NCBI RefSeq assembly: GCF_048569485.1
Contig: NC_134358.1
Coordinates: forward strand, 550,866,097 to 550,930,096
Origin: Anomaloglossus baeobatrachus
Lineage: Eukaryota > Chordata > Amphibia > Anura > Aromobatidae
Reading direction: 5' to 3'
Length of the DNA stretch: 64,000 nucleotides
Under the pieces are notes generated by a model that saw nothing but the letters and a program-made list of their open reading frames with translations, searched no databases and was not told the origin of the DNA. Of this stretch, positions 12,301 to 22,735 are shown piece by piece. A program made the translations under genes and the position numbers. Positions within the stretch are counted from its first letter, which is position 1, and each line of letters opens with the position of its first letter.

Positions 12301-13285
12301 CAGCACCCAGCTTTCCCATGCTCTGCTACATCTCTCAGCACCCAGCTTTCCCATGCTCTGCTACATCTCTCAGCACCCAGCTTTCCCATGCTCTGCTGTA
12401 CATCTCTCAGCACCCAGCTTTCCCATGCTCTGCTGTTCATCTCTCAGCACCCAGCTTTCCCATACTCTGATATACATCTCTCAGCACCCAGCTTCCCCAT
12501 GCTCTGCTGTACATCTCTCAGCACCCAGCTTCCCCATGTTCTGCTATACATCTCTCAGCACCCAGCTTTCCCATGCTCTGCTATACATCTCTCAGCACCC
12601 AGCTTTCACATGCTCTGCTATACATCTCTCAGCACCCAGCTTTCCCATGCTCTGCTATACATCTCTCAGCACCCAGCTTTCCCATGCTCTGCTATACATC
12701 TCTCAGCACCCAGCTTTCCCATGCTCTGCTGTACATCTCTCAGCACCCAGCTTTCCCATGCTCTGCTATACATCTCTCAGCACCCAGCTTTCCCATGCTC
12801 TGCTGTACATTTCTCAGCACCCAGCTTTCCCATGCTCTGCTATACATCTCTCAGCACCCAGCTTTCTCATGCTCTGATATACATCTCTCAGCACCCAGCT
12901 TTCCCATGCTCTGCTGTACATCTCTCAGCACCCAGCTTTCCCATGCTCTGCTGTTCATCTCTCAGCACCCAGCTTTCCCATACTCTGATATACATCTCTC
13001 AGCACCCAGCTTCCCCATGCTCTGCTGTACATCTCTCAGCACCCAGCTTTCCCATGCTCTGCTACATCTCTCAGCACCCAGCTTTCCCATGCTCTGCTAT
13101 ACATCTCTCAGCACCCAGCTTTCCCATGCTCTGCTGTACATCTCTCAGCACCCAGCTTTCCCATGCTCTGCTATACATCTCTCAGCACCCAGCTTTCCCA
13201 TGCTCTGCTGTACATCTCTCAGCACCCAGCTTTCCCATGCTCTGCTATACATCTCTCAGCACCCAGCTTTCTCATGCTCTGATAT
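9392..13285 (+). repeat. 37-bp minisatellite
   Basis: About 105 copies of a unit made of TTTCCCATGCTCTGCTATAC plus ATCTCTCAGCACCCAGC. The main variants are TATAC/TGTAC and GCTC/GTTC. The + strand unit has no stop codon in any frame, and 37 is not a multiple of three, so a read-through cycles all three frames over 111 bp. This gives apparent proteins of 930 and 1,136 residues. No start context, domain or non-repetitive extension supports translation. Confidence 0.95.
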
Positions 13286-13420
13286 GGGAAAGCTGGGTGC
13301 TGAGGGAAAGATGTATGACAGAGCATGGGAAAGCTGGGTGCTGATAGAGGGATTTTAGATCATGGGAAACCTGGGTGCTGTGGGTAAAAGCCAAGTGTCA
13401 GCATCATTATCCCGTACCCT
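13286..13420 (-). repeat. Inverted, decayed units at the end of the 37-bp array
   Basis: Immediately after the last forward unit the sequence reads GGGAAAGCTGGGTGCTGAGG, the reverse complement of the unit, followed by two more inverted and increasingly diverged copies ('gggaaacctgggtgctgtg'). A short inverted piece (GTGCTGAGGGAAA) also precedes the array at about 9368. The array is therefore bordered by opposite-orientation units. Confidence 0.8.
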
Positions 13421-13495
13421 AAGTGTTGTGTACATGGAGGGGGGCCCCGGTCCAAAGTTTGCACCAGGGCCCATCAAACTCTAGTTACGCCACTG

Positions 13496-14492
13496 ACTCT
13501 ATATAATATATAGGAATAGATCCCTCTGTGTGTAATGACTCTATATAATATATAGGAGTAGATCCCTCTGTGTGTAATGACTCTATATAATATATAGGAA
13601 TAGATCCCTCTGTGTGTAATGAATCTATATAATATATAGGAATAGATCACTCTGTGTGTAATGACTTTATATAATATATAGGAATAGATCACTCTGTGTG
13701 TAATGATTCTATATAATATATAGGAATAGATCCCTCTGTGTATAATGACTCTATATAATATATAGGAATAGATCCCTCTGTCTGTAATGACTATATATAA
13801 TATATAGGAATAGATCCCTCTGTGTGTAATGACTATATAATATATAGGAATAGATCCCTCTGTGTGTAATGACTCTATATAATATATAGGAATAGATCCC
13901 TCTGTGTGTAATGACTATATATAAAATATATAGGAATAGATCCCTCTGTGTGTAATGACTATATATAAAATATATAGGAATAGATCCCTCTGTGTGTAAT
14001 GACTATATAATATATAGGAATAGATCCCTCTGTGTGTAATGACTCTATATAATATATAGGAATAGATCCCTCTGTGTGTAATGACTATATATAAAATATA
14101 TAGGAATAGATCCCTCTGTGTGTAATGACTCTATATAATATATAGGAATAGATCCCTCTGTGTGTAATGACTATATATAAAATATATAGGAATAGATCCC
14201 TCTGTGTGTAATGACTCTATATAATATATAGGAATAGATCCCTCTGTGTGTAATGACTATATATAAAATATATAGGAATAGATCCCTCTGTGTGTAATGA
14301 CTATATATAAAATATATAGGAATAGATCCCTCTGTGTGTAATGACTCTATATAATATATAGGAATAGATCCCTCTGTGTGTAATGACTATATATAAAATA
14401 TATAGGAATAGATCCCTCTGTGTGTAATGACTATATATAAAATATATAGGAATAGATCCCTCTGTGTGTAATGACTATATACGGTAATATAT
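13496..14492 (+). repeat. 42-bp minisatellite, final block
   Basis: About 23 further units of the same satellite. In the last 600 bp, forms reading 'gactctatataatatatagg' and 'gactatatataaaatatat' are interleaved, giving a local two-unit higher-order pattern. The array stops at 'tatatacggtaatatatg'. Confidence 0.93.
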
Positions 14493-15256
14493 GAGTTTCC
14501 CTTTTTGTATTGAATTACTGAAATAAAAATAACCCTGATGAAATAACCCTTTTGACAAATTATAAGCCTGTTGTCAATTTACTCATACATTTACAGGAGG
14601 AATAATAGAGGATCAGCACAATACAGAGTTAAAGGGAAAGATGCTTCCACCAGGAATTGCGCCTGCAATTACAGGGATTTTTTTGTGACAATTTTATCTT
14701 TGTTCGGATGCCCTATTACATCAGCAGGAGACCGGCTAAAGTGCCGCCATGCGGGGCACGAAAAGTTACAGCATAACAGAAAGATCAGATCTATATACAA
14801 CATACTGTAACTATTGTGATCCTTCCAGAATCAACATAAATATTCATCAATGTCTCTCTAGAAAGCAGAAGTGGTGGTGGCGCTCCTTCCAGCGTGTGTC
14901 TGCAGATGTATCGTATTGCTGCGTGGTGCAGGGTTGACCCGCCGCCCTTGAGAAGCCCGGTGCCCAGGGTGAGGCTCTGCTATCCTGCTTTATAAGCAGC
15001 TTCAATGCTTGCTCTGATCTCTCCTGGCTTTGATTCTGGCTTTTTACTGCAAGTCTAACTATATCGTCCTCTTTGTGAGCAAAATACCCGAAGCCTCCTC
15101 TCCCTCCATAAACCGGCCCATGAGATGCAAGAACGCAGCCCGACGTCTTTCTTCACCGATTGTATGGACTGGTTATATATAGTACAGACCTTTTTTTTTT
15201 TTTAAATATTAGTCCTTCTAAGGTGTCTGATAGCAAAATATTGTATTACATGACCT
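14493..15256. other. Non-repetitive spacer, no gene seen
   Basis: AT-rich to mixed sequence without a recognisable repeat or exon. Two short open frames (about 14.57-14.94 kb) use a weak start or lack any family resemblance. I see nothing to support expression. Confidence 0.5.
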
Positions 15257-15260
15257 TTAA

Positions 15261-15628
15261 AGAGGTTGTCCACTACTTTTCCATTGATGGCTTATCCATT
15301 GGATCGGTGATCAATGTCAGATCGGGCAAGGTCCGACACCCGGCACCTCCACCGATCTGTTCTTAGTGTCGCCTCTGGCAGCAGGCAGTAGGAAATGCTC
15401 AGTTGCACCATCATCTGATCGTGGACACAACCGGGTACTGCACATCCGCCTCCCATTCACATCAATAGGAGGCGGATGTGCAGTACCCAGTCGTGGCCAT
15501 CATCAGCTCACGGGGCAGCTCCGGAACTCAGAAGAGTTGACCGGCGGGAGTGTCGGACCCAGGTTGATCAGACATTGATGATCTATCTTAAGGAAGGGTC
15601 ATCAATGTTAAAGTAGTGGACAACCCCT
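15261..15628. mobile_element. TTAA-target MITE (Kolobok- or piggyBac-like)
   Basis: Terminal inverted repeats read AGAGGTTGTCCACTACTTTT and, inverted, AGGGGTTGTCCACTACTTTA. TTAA flanks the left (15257-15260) and a one-base-shifted TTAA the right (15630-15633). An internal perfect palindrome with arms at about 15434-15455 and 15468-15489 (GGGTACTGCACATCCGCCTC) adds a second hairpin. There is no coding sequence. The same terminal motif recurs at 45061 and 45937. Confidence 0.7.
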
Positions 15629-15635
15629 ATTAATA

Positions 15636-15890
15636 TAATCATTGGTGGACACAGACAGCAGAGGCCTCTGTGCAAGAACAGTATATTGGCTCTTTGTAGT
15701 CCAAAAGCTCATTATTGTGCACAATTCCATCTATTTTGGAAGTGCAAATGGGCCCCCTTACCTCTTGGGCCCCAGTGCGATTACACATATTGCACCAATA
15801 ATACGTCAGCCCCAGAATATAATACAGAACGGGCCCATGAACATTATGGAAGGAGTCCATCTCAAGACATCAGCCAGGAACTTAAAGCTT
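15636..15890 (+). repeat. Probable interspersed repeat fragment
   Basis: Sequence with 'ggtggacacagacagcagag' and 'gggcccccttacctcttggg' resembles a repeat I know from other frog loci, but I cannot assign its class. It joins directly to the Tc1 fossil at about 15893. Confidence 0.35.
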
Positions 15891-15892
15891 AG

Positions 15893-16185
15893 GCATAAAT
15901 GGGACAATGACCCGAAGCATTCTGCCAAACTGGTTACAAAGTGGCTGAAGGATAATAAAGTCAATGTTTTGGAGTGGCCATCACAAAACCCTGATCTGAA
16001 TCCTATTGAAAATTTATGGGCAAAGCTGAAAAGCCCGATGCGAGCGGCGACCTCCAAACATGGCTCAGTTACACCAGATCTGTCAGGAGGAATCGGCCCA
16101 AATTCCACCAACTATTGTGAGAAGCTTCTGGAAGGATCCAAAACGTTTCTCCCCAAGTCACACAATGTAAGGGCAATGCCACCAA
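15893..16185 (+). pseudogene. Tc1 transposase C-terminal fragment
   Basis: Translation from about 15897 gives [20 protein letters not shown], then [18 protein letters not shown], the second catalytic aspartate and the catalytic glutamate of the DD34E core. After that the reading frame is broken. Pieces ending in a [12 protein letters not shown]-like motif and stop (about 16182) are in another frame. The N-terminal DNA-binding half and the first catalytic aspartate are missing. It is an old, non-functional relic of a different Tc1 family from the copy at 5331. Confidence 0.85.
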
Positions 16186-16309
16186 ATACTAATGACATGG
16201 AGGAAACGTCACTGTGCAGAAAGGAATAAAAATGCCTGAAAACATTCTCTCTCTCTCTATCATTTTGGTTCCTGATTGACCTAAAAGGTTTATTCTGATT
16301 TCATGCCAG

Positions 16310-17127
16310 ATAGTGAGAAAAACCTGCAGATGTGACTTTATAGAGAGCGGAGGGAAAAATCTGCAGATGTGTCTGTAGAGAGAGCGGAGGGAAAAACCTG
16401 CAGATGTGTCTTTATAGAGAGAGGAGGGAAAAACCTGCAGATGTGTCTGTATAGAGAGTGGAGGGGAAAAACCTGCAGATGTGACTTTATAGAGAGGGAG
16501 GGAAAAACCTGCAGATGTGTCTTTATAGAGAGCGGAGGGAAAAACCTGCAGATGTGTCTGTAGAGAGAGCGGAGGGAAAAACCTGCAGATGTGTCTTTAT
16601 AGAGAGCGGAGAGAAAAACCTGCAGATGTGTCTGTATAGAGAGTGGAGGGGAAAAACCTGCAGATGTGTCTTTATAGAGAGTGGAGGAAAAACCTGCAGA
16701 TGTGTCTTTATAGAGAGGGAGGGAAAAACCTGCAGATGTGACTTTATAGAGAGGGAGGGAAAAACCTGCAGATGTGTCTTTATAGAGAGCGGAGGGAAAA
16801 ACCTGCAGATGTGTCTGTAGAGAGAGCGGAGGGAAAAACCTGCAGATGTGTCTGTATAGAGAGTGGAGGGGAAAAACCTGCAGATGTGACTTTATAGAGA
16901 GTGGAGGAAAAACCTGTAGATGTGTCGTTATAGAGAGCGGATGGAGAAACCTGTAGATGTGTCTTTATAGAGAGCGGAGGGATAAACCTGCAAATTTTTT
17001 TTATGGTGAGTGGAGAGAAAAGCCTGCAGATGTGTCTTTATAGAGAGGGAGGGAAAAACCTTCAGATGTGTCTTTATAGAGACTGGAGGGAAAAACCTGC
17101 AGATGTGTCTTTATGGAGAGCGGAGGG
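16310..17127 (+). repeat. 37-bp minisatellite derived from the Tc1 3' subterminal region
   Basis: About 22 units with AAAAACCTGCAGATGTGTCT and 'ttatagagagcggaggg', mostly 37 bp with some 34-bp variants. The first unit follows transposon sequence without a break (16315) and the last runs straight into the transposon terminus at 17128. The repeat therefore arose by local duplication inside the element. Short frames repeating CRCVFIE or LQMCLYRE are artefacts. Confidence 0.88.
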
Positions 17128-17148
17128 AAACTTCTGGTTTCAACTGTA

Positions 17149-17420
17149 CATGCTTAGGGCCCTAGTCACCGGAACGCTACAGACAATTAAAGACTGCAGT
17201 GGTGCTAGGACTTTCCAACTGGGTAGACACCGTTCCGAAGATCCACCGGAGCGCTAGAAAACAAGTATTCCTCAGTTTATTATTTTTCAATAATCCATAG
17301 CTAAAAAAACCTTTTTTCATCAGTCATGGACCTTTCCAAACCCATTGACCCCTGTTATCTGCCCTAGAATAATCTATTTTATCTCTTTTTGCAATCAATA
17401 TGGCTAGCATTATAGCACCT
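17149..17420. other. Non-repetitive spacer
   Basis: No gene or known repeat is recognisable. Confidence 0.5.
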
Positions 17421-18625
17421 CATCTAATAAATCCGATATCCCCAAATAACTACTCTGACCATGGATGAGAATCCAAAACAGAGGACCCCCCTCTAATAAC
17501 TCCAAACCCCCAAATAACTACTCTGACCATGGGATGAGAATCCAAAACAGAGGACCCCTCTCTAATAACTCCGAACCCCCAAATAATTACTCTGACCATG
17601 GGATGAGAATGCAAAACAGAGGACCCCCCTCTAATAACTCCGAATCCCCCAAATAATTACTCTGACCATGGGATGAGAATTCAAAACAGAGGACCCCCCT
17701 CTAATAACTCAGAACCCCCAAATAATTACTCTGACCATGGGATGAGAATCCAAAACAGAGGACCCCCCTCTAATAACTCCGAACCCCCAAATAATTACTC
17801 TGACCATGGGATGAGAATCCAAAACAGAGGACCCCCTCTAATAACTCCGAACCCCCAAATAATTACTCTGACCATGGGATGAGATTTCAAAACAGAGGAC
17901 CCCCCTCTAATAACTCCGAACCCCCAAATAACTACTCTGACCATGGGATGAGATTTCAAAACAGAGGACCCCCCTCTAATAACTCCAAATCCCCAAATAA
18001 CTACTCTGACCATGTGATGAGAATACAAAACAGAGGACCCCCCTCTAATAACTCCGAATCCCCAAATAACTACTCTGACCATGGGATGAGAATACAAAAC
18101 AGAGGACCCCCCTCTAATAACTCCGAACCCCCAAATAACTACTCTGACCATGGGATGAGAATACAAAACAGAGGACCCCCTTCTAATAACTCCGAACCCC
18201 CAAATAACTACTCTGACCATGGGATGAGAATGCAAAACAGAGGACCCCCCTCTAATAACTCCGAACCCCCAAATAACTACTCTGACCATGGGATGAGAAT
18301 ACAAAACAGAGGACCCCCCTCTAATAACTCCGAACCCCCAAATAATTACTCTGACCATGGGATGAGAATGCAAAACAGAGGACTCTCCTCTAATAACTCC
18401 GAATCCCCCCAAAAATACTCTGACCATGGGATGAGAATGCAAAACAGAGGACCCCCTCTAATAACTCCGAACCCCCAAATAATTACTCTGACCATGGGAT
18501 GAGATTTCAAAACAGACAACCCGCTCTAATAACTCCAAATCTCCAAATAAAAACTACTCTGACCATGGATGAGAATCCGAAACAGAGGACCCCCTCTAAT
18601 AACTCCGAATCCCCAAATAAGGGGT
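17421..18625 (+). repeat. 69-bp minisatellite
   Basis: About 17 copies of a 69-bp unit containing CCCCAAATAACTACTCTGAC, 'catgggatgagaat' and 'ccaaaacagaggacccccct'. It is the longest unit in the window apart from the old satellite at 38.3 kb. Sixty-nine is a multiple of three, so both strands show open frames with a 23-residue period. They have no other support. The last two units are diverged. Confidence 0.93.
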
Positions 18626-18938
18626 ATGACAATAAGTTTTTCAAACCAGACAACCCATTCAAGTAACTGATGGCTTTCCTCCTGTTCTGTGTCCACCACT
18701 GGCTGATATAGACAGCGGGGTCTTCTGTATGATTGTGCAAAGCTAGAAGTGGTGTGGACCCCCTTGGTCTCCAAAACCCAAAAGGAGAACAGCGAAGTCC
18801 TATTAGCAAGCAATAGGGGAAAATTAATGCAGTCGGGAGTGCTATAAACTTATTTTTTGTAGCTGTCCCCCTGTCTGCACGCATGATTTGTTCTCTGGTC
18901 CATATGTGCACACTGATGACGGGTCCGGGATAATATAA
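18626..18938. other. Spacer, no gene seen
   Basis: 'ccagacaacccattcaag' near 18646 resembles the terminus of a frog TTAA-type MITE, but no partner end was found. Otherwise nothing is recognisable. Confidence 0.4.
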
Positions 18939-19557
18939 GCGCCATGTGATGGTGGAATATGGGGGGTTGTGTATAATTTTGTGTAGGTTCATATTTTAGG
19001 AGCCTTGCTACATTCATTCTATGTATTTCTTATTTTGTCTACAAGTTAATTAACTTAGCTCAGTTACCATTTCCTTTTTTTTTCTTTTTAGCAATCCAAA
19101 GAACATTTATTCCAGCAAATCAGAGAGTCCATAAAATAATCCACTTTACAGAGGGTAAAATAATCCAGAAACACGGATATAGTCCAGTAAGCGATAAATG
19201 TCCAGGTCTCTCTGGGTAGCCTCAGCTTCTCCCACAAAGGATGAATTTTCCTGCTTCTCTCTTGAAGTTCTCAGACAGACTGAATAATTCCCAGGTTAGC
19301 AGAGTGTTTGGTTGGATTCCAGGCCCCCCTCCCCAAAACCTACGGTCAGAAACACTTGTATGGGGTGAGTCCCAGTATTTGGAGAGCTGGGGAGTAAACA
19401 ATGCACAGTGAAGAAATGGGGGTTTAACAAAAAGAAAGCAAATGGTAACTGAGCTAAGCTAATTAAGAAATACACAGAATGAATGGAGCAAGGCTCCTAA
19501 AATATGAACCTACACAAAATTATACACAACCCCCCATATTCCACCATCACATGCCGC
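18939..19557. repeat. Long inverted repeat (foldback) of unknown class
   Basis: Arms 18939-19092 and 19430-19557 are reverse complements with only a few differences (GCGCCATGTGATGGTGGAAT outside; 'cttagctcagttaccattt' inside). The left arm has about 20 extra bases (near 19031-19050). The ~340-bp spacer holds 'ggaataaatgttctttgg' on the minus strand, a polyadenylation-like AATAAA. No clear target duplication was seen. It may be a foldback transposon or the remains of two oppositely oriented copies of one element. Confidence 0.8.
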
Positions 19558-19722
19558 AATCTATTTTCCCGTCTCATATCACAAACATTTCTTTTCTGTA
19601 TAACCAGCAATAACTTGCCGTCGAGGCATTGTGAAGCAACGATGGATGAGTACAGGTGGGCAAGTGAAGACTTGGTCCTCGCAAGCTGCTTTTGAGATAA
19701 TTGCTTTTTTTTTTCTTCACAG

Positions 19723-19840
19723 AATCTACTAAGACCAAAATGAAGATTTGCCTTCAGCTGTATATATCCGAGAAGGAAGAAGATGAAGACGTCCACCCAT
19801 GGCTTAAACAGTCAGAAGTTGGGGGTTGCCAGTGCCAGGG
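19723..19840 (+). other. Candidate internal exon, unidentified gene
   Basis: A long pyrimidine tract ending TTTTTTTTCTTCACAG (to 19722) precedes a 118-bp stretch ending at CAGG with GTAAGT at 19841-19846. One frame is open across the whole interval, encoding STKTKMKICLQLYISEKEED followed by a short Cys-containing segment. I do not recognise the protein. It is on the same strand as PPP1R9A but about 16.5 kb upstream of the putative first exon. It could be an exon of an upstream gene, an alternative 5' exon, or a chance match of splice signals. Confidence 0.25.
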
Positions 19841-20099
19841 GTAAGTATTTTGCACCCCCAAACCCATGAACCTTTAGCACTGATTCCCTTCCGCTACTCC
19901 AGTATTGAACCCTTATACCCAAAGCACATGTATTGTATTTTGAGGAGAATTTTGATTTAATTAGAGCTCGGCCTTTGACTCTCCTGCTTTTGTACTGCTT
20001 TTTGTTGAAATCAGACATTATTAGAAAATAAAAATGTATGCATTGTTATACTTTTTTGCTTTTGATTTTTTAAATATAGTTTAATCTAACAATTTTATT

Positions 20100-22487
20100 A
20101 CTTTAGCCCTATCCTTAACCCTAAATCTAGCCTTATCCATAACCATAAATCTAGTCCTATCTATAACCTTTAATCTAACCCTTATCATAACCCTAAATCT
20201 AGCCTTATCCATAACCATAAATCTAGCCCTATCCATAACCTTTAATCTAACCCTATCCATAACCCTAAATCTAGCCCTATCCATAACCCTAAATCTAGCC
20301 CTATCCATAACCCTAAATCTAGCCCTATTCATAAACCCTAATCTAGCCCTATCCATAACCCTAATCTAGCCCTATCCATAACCTTTAATCTAGCCTTATC
20401 CATAACCCTAAATCTAGCCCTATCCATAAACCCTAATCTAGCCCTATCCATAACCCTAATCTAGCCCTATCCATAACTCTAAATCTAGCCCTATCCATAA
20501 CCCTAATCTAGCCCTATCCATAACTCTAAATCTAGCCCTATCCATAACCCTAATGTAGCCCTATCCATAACCCTAATCTAGCCCTATCCATAACCCTAAT
20601 CTACCGTAACCCTATCCATAAACCCTAATCTAGCCCTATCCATAACCCTAAATCTAGCCCTATCCATAACCCTAAATCTAGCCCTATCCATAAACCCTAA
20701 TCTAGCCCTATCCATAACCCTAAATCTAGCCCTATCCATAACCCTAATCTAGCCCTATCCATAACCTTAATCTAGCCCTATTCATAACCCTAATCTAGCC
20801 CTATCCATAACCTTAATCTAGCCCTATTCATAACCCTAAATCTAGCCCTATCCATAACCCTAATCTAGCCCTATCCATAACCCTAATCTAACCCTATCCA
20901 TAAACCCTAATCTAGCCCTATCCATAACCCTAAATCTAGCCCTATCCATAAACCCTAATCTAGCCCTATCCATAACCCTAAATCTAGCCCTATCCATAAC
21001 CTTAATCTAGCCCTATTCATAACCCTAATCTAGCCCTATCCATAACCTTAAACTAGCCCTATTCATAACCCTAAATCTAGCCCTATCCATAACCCTAATC
21101 TAGCCCTATCCATAAACCCTAATCTAGCCCTATCCATAACCCTAAATCTAGCCCTATCCATAACCCTAATCTAGCCCTATCCATAACCTTAATCTAGCCC
21201 TATTCATAACCCTAAATCTAGCCCTATCCATAACCCTAATCTAGCCCTATCCATAACCCTAATCTAACCCTATCCATAAACCCTAATCTAGCCCTATCCA
21301 TAACCCTAAATCCAGCCCTATCCATAAACCCTAATCTAGCCCTATCCATAACCCTAAATCTAGCCGTATCCATAACCTTAATCTAGCCCTATTCATAACC
21401 CTAATCTAGCCCTATCCATAACCTTAATCTAGCCCTATTCATAACCCTAAATCTAGCCCTATCCATAACCCTAATCTAGCCCTATCCATAACCCTAATCT
21501 AGCCATATCCATATCTCTAAAGCTAGCCCTATCCATAAACCCTAATCTAGCCCTATCCATAACCCTAAATCTAGCCCTATCCATAACCCTAAATCTAGCC
21601 CTATCCATAAACCCTAATCTAGCCCTATCCATAACCCTAAATCTAGCCCTATCCATAACCCTAATCTAGCCCTATCCATAACCTTAATCTAGCCCTATTC
21701 ATAACCCTAATCTAGCCCTATCCATAACCTTAATCTAGCCCTATTCATAACCCTAAATCTAGCCCTATCCATAACCCTAATCTAGCCATATCCATATCTC
21801 TAAAGCTAGCCCTATCCATAAACCCTAATCTAGCCCTATCCATAACCCTAAATCTAGCCCTATCCATAACCCTAAATCTAGCCCTGTCCATAAACCCTAA
21901 TCTAGCCCTATCCATAACCCTAAATCTAGCCCTATCCATAACCCTAATCTAGCCCTATCCATAACCTTAATCTAGCCCTATTCATAACCCTAATCTAGCC
22001 CTATCCATAACCTTAATCTAGCCCTATTCATAACCCTAAATCTAGCCCTATCCATAACCCTAATCTAGCCCTATCCATAACCCTAATCTAACCCTATCCA
22101 TAAACCCTAATCTAGCCCTATCCATAACCCTAAATCTAGCCCTATCCATAACCCTAAATCTAGCCCTATCCATAAACCCTAATCTAGCCCTATCCATAAC
22201 CTTAATCTAGCCCTATTCATAACCCTAATCTAGCCCTATCTATAACCTTAATCTAGCCCTATTCATAACCCTAAATCTAGCCCTATCCATAACCCTAATC
22301 TAGCCCTATCCATAACCCTAATCTAGCCCTATCCATATCTCTAAAGCTAGCCCTATCCATAAACCCTAATCTAGCCCTATCCATAACCCTAAATCTTGCC
22401 CTATCCATAACCCTAATCTAACCCTATCCATAAACCCTAATCTAGCCCTATCCATAACCCTAAATCTTGCCCTATCCATAACCCTAA
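20100..22487 (+). repeat. 23-24-bp CCCTAA-rich minisatellite, first block
   Basis: About 100 units of the type 'ccctaatctagccctatccataa' (23 bp), 'ccctaaatctagccctatcc' plus 'ataa' (24 bp), and 22-bp variants with 'accttaatctagccctattc'. Blocks of about 150-300 bp recur in the same variant order, so higher-order repeats exist. The unit carries AACCCTAA, resembling vertebrate telomere sequence, but no run of pure CCCTAA repeats is present. Confidence 0.92.
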
Positions 22488-22735
22488 ATAATAATATTTA
22501 TTCACTTTTATAGTTCCATTAACTCCACAGCGCTTTACATAAATTGGCATCACTGTCCCCAATGAGGCTCTCAAACTAAATTCCTTATCCATATATCTTT
22601 GGAGTGTGGAACGATACCCACACAAACACGGGGAGAACATACAACTCCTTGCAGATTTTGTCCTTGGTACGATTTGAACCCAGGACCACAGCGCTGCAAG
22701 ACTGCAGTGCTAACCACTGAGCCACCGTGCTACCT
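22488..22735 (-). mobile_element. L2-like LINE 3' end, inserted in the 24-bp array
   Basis: On the minus strand this reads as the 3' part of an L2-type LINE or its SINE partner. It has 'aacacggggagaacatac' and 'ttgaacccaggaccacagcg' (as seen on +), and the ATA-rich tail is at the 22488 side. The array resumes with TTATCCATAACCCT immediately after it. It is non-coding; an open frame entering the array from here is an artefact. Confidence 0.75.

Larger units (their letters stand above)
7006..13495. mobile_element. hAT-like non-autonomous element bearing two minisatellites
   Basis: The left end is CAGGGGCGTAAC and the right end is GTTACGCCACTG, its inverted complement with one difference. An 8-bp duplication ACTCTATA lies at 6998-7005 and 13496-13503, which is diagnostic of hAT insertion. 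Excising it restores the consensus 42-bp satellite unit. Of its 6.49 kb, about 5.3 kb is tandem repeat (33-bp array at 7631-8975 and 37-bp array at 9392-13285). The remainder is GC-rich non-coding sequence with no transposase. A second left-end-like sequence, CAGGGGCATAAC, occurs at 7565, so one hAT end may lie inside another. Confidence 0.85.
15893..17146 (+). mobile_element. 5'-truncated Sleeping Beauty-type Tc1 element with expanded 3' end
   Basis: The fragment begins inside the transposase catalytic domain and runs to AAACTTCTGGTTTCAACTG (17128-17146) followed by TA, the terminal inverted repeat of SB-type frog and fish Tc1 elements. No matching left end is present. Between gene and terminus, 'gtgagaaaaacctgcagatg' is the normal single-copy subterminal sequence of this family. 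Here it is repeated about 22 times, so the terminus now lies about 0.95 kb from the stop codon. Confidence 0.75.

Noticed and set aside
9259-13358. Open frames of up to 1,136 codons on the + strand
   Set aside because: They are read-through of a stop-free 37-bp repeat in all three frames. There is no non-repetitive domain, no start or splice support, and frames overlap completely.
17421-18625. Asn/Pro-rich 23-residue repeat protein
   Set aside because: It translates the 69-bp minisatellite; both strands are open.
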